Positions 63,901-64,000 of a DNA stretch of 64,000 nt are shown one piece after another. The DNA lies in the NCBI GenBank assembly GCA_018398575.1, contig JAGTXZ010000010.1, positions 2,666,001 to 2,730,000 on the forward strand, given 5' to 3'. Positions within the stretch are counted from its first letter, which is position 1. Each line of letters starts with the position of its first letter. The notes below the pieces were generated by a model. That model had not been told where the DNA came from and searched no databases. It saw only the letters and a program-made list of their open reading frames with translations. The position numbers were made by a program, and so were the translations under genes. Origin of the DNA: Ampelomyces quisqualis. Its lineage: Eukaryota; Ascomycota; Dothideomycetes; Pleosporales; Phaeosphaeriaceae.

Positions 63901-64000
63901 TTTATAGAGAGTCTAGTTAATATAACGCTAGAAGGTACCTACAGCGTTTGTAAGTCTAAAGAGTGTTACTAGCTATTTATATAGGCTAAAGCGCGTCTAG
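60950..64000 (-). mobile_element. Ty3/gypsy LTR retrotransposon, RIP-degraded, runs off the window
   Basis: Minus-strand pol order RT, RNase H, integrase. RT near 63960-63780 shows TNAVGTF and STYINNILIYTSSSK (YxDD remnant, Asp to Asn by G-to-A). IKYFKFIIKVGKEISID and KEVHSFIRFANFYY follow near 63760-63600. RNase H text VKCNALG.LIGRVLS..Y and KNNAAKVNYTIHNKELLVVI is near 63450-63280. The integrase zinc-finger/core starts near 62640 with NSLLTRYLERENTYAILA and FIDFIVRLLLSYSMRYLIVI. Its second part, SNAIVLDRR..FTS.F.KTLCRDLEI and NRAIERINSIVEAYL, lies near 61690-61540 beyond a 465-bp insertion. Nearly all stops are TAG/TAA. Gag, protease and the upstream LTR lie outside the window. Confidence 0.85.
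61772..62236. mobile_element. 465-bp insertion with telomere-like inverted ends inside the gypsy integrase
   Basis: Flanked by a 10-bp direct duplication GCTAAGACTA (61762-61771 and 62237-62246). Both ends, read inward, show TAGTAAATAGG followed at once or after 21 bp by TAGGTAGGGGTTAGGTTA. The interior is rich in TTAGG / CCTAA words. Without the insertion and one duplicate copy the integrase frame continues unbroken. The 10-bp duplication fits Mutator-like (9-11 bp) better than hAT (8 bp), but the terminal sequence itself I do not recognise. Confidence 0.8.

Overview
The window looks like nuclear DNA of a filamentous ascomycete, most likely a Dothideomycete (Pleosporales-like). It has short introns of 48-169 nt with GT..AG ends, HET-domain and fungal-specific gene families, and a two-speed layout: gene-rich near-balanced DNA broken by two very AT-rich blocks full of C-to-T-mutated transposons (repeat-induced point mutation, RIP). 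There are no bacterial operons, CRISPR arrays or convincing tRNA genes. The species is not identifiable from the sequence alone.

Region 1 (1-22.9 kb) holds housekeeping and accessory genes: a secreted aspartic-protease-like protein with a replaced second catalytic Asp; a small single-pass membrane protein; a diacylglycerol/sphingoid-base kinase-like protein; a DUF7053-type protein; a 3.4-kb element with terminal inverted repeats that carries a zinc-knuckle/coiled-coil gene and no visible transposase; a large ankyrin-repeat pseudogene; then the ribosome-biogenesis pair RRP3 / SSF1 in divergent orientation over 171 bp; and a SAC3/GANP (THP3-like) gene.

Region 2 (22.97-35.09 kb) is a 12.1-kb RIP-degraded mobile element. 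Its two ends are inverted copies of one sequence containing AACTCCAG units. Inside are a RecQ-type helicase pseudogene, several unrecognised decayed reading frames, a ~100-bp minisatellite and repeated clusters of an AACTCYAGG iteron. The mutation pattern is unusually sharp: CpA/CpG is lost only where the base before C is a pyrimidine.

Region 3 (35.1-57.2 kb) is a gene island between the two AT-rich blocks: a PAQR/Izh receptor, a hypervirulence-associated TUDOR-domain protein, a decayed 2OG-Fe(II) oxygenase, a HET-domain protein, a PL9 pectate lyase, an MFS sugar transporter, an MFS monocarboxylate-type transporter, a 0.6-kb MITE, two broken coiled-coil genes (one with a CCCH zinc finger) and one small hypothetical gene. 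The lyase and the two transporters would fit plant-polymer breakdown and uptake of the products, but no shared regulation is demonstrated.

Region 4 (57.2-64.0 kb) is a second RIP-mutated block: a pogo/Fot1-type transposase remnant whose end sequence matches the MITE at 51.0-51.6 kb, unassigned decayed DNA, and a Ty3/gypsy retrotransposon (RT, RNase H, integrase on the minus strand) that runs off the window. Its integrase is split by a 465-bp insertion with telomere-like inverted ends and a 10-bp target duplication.
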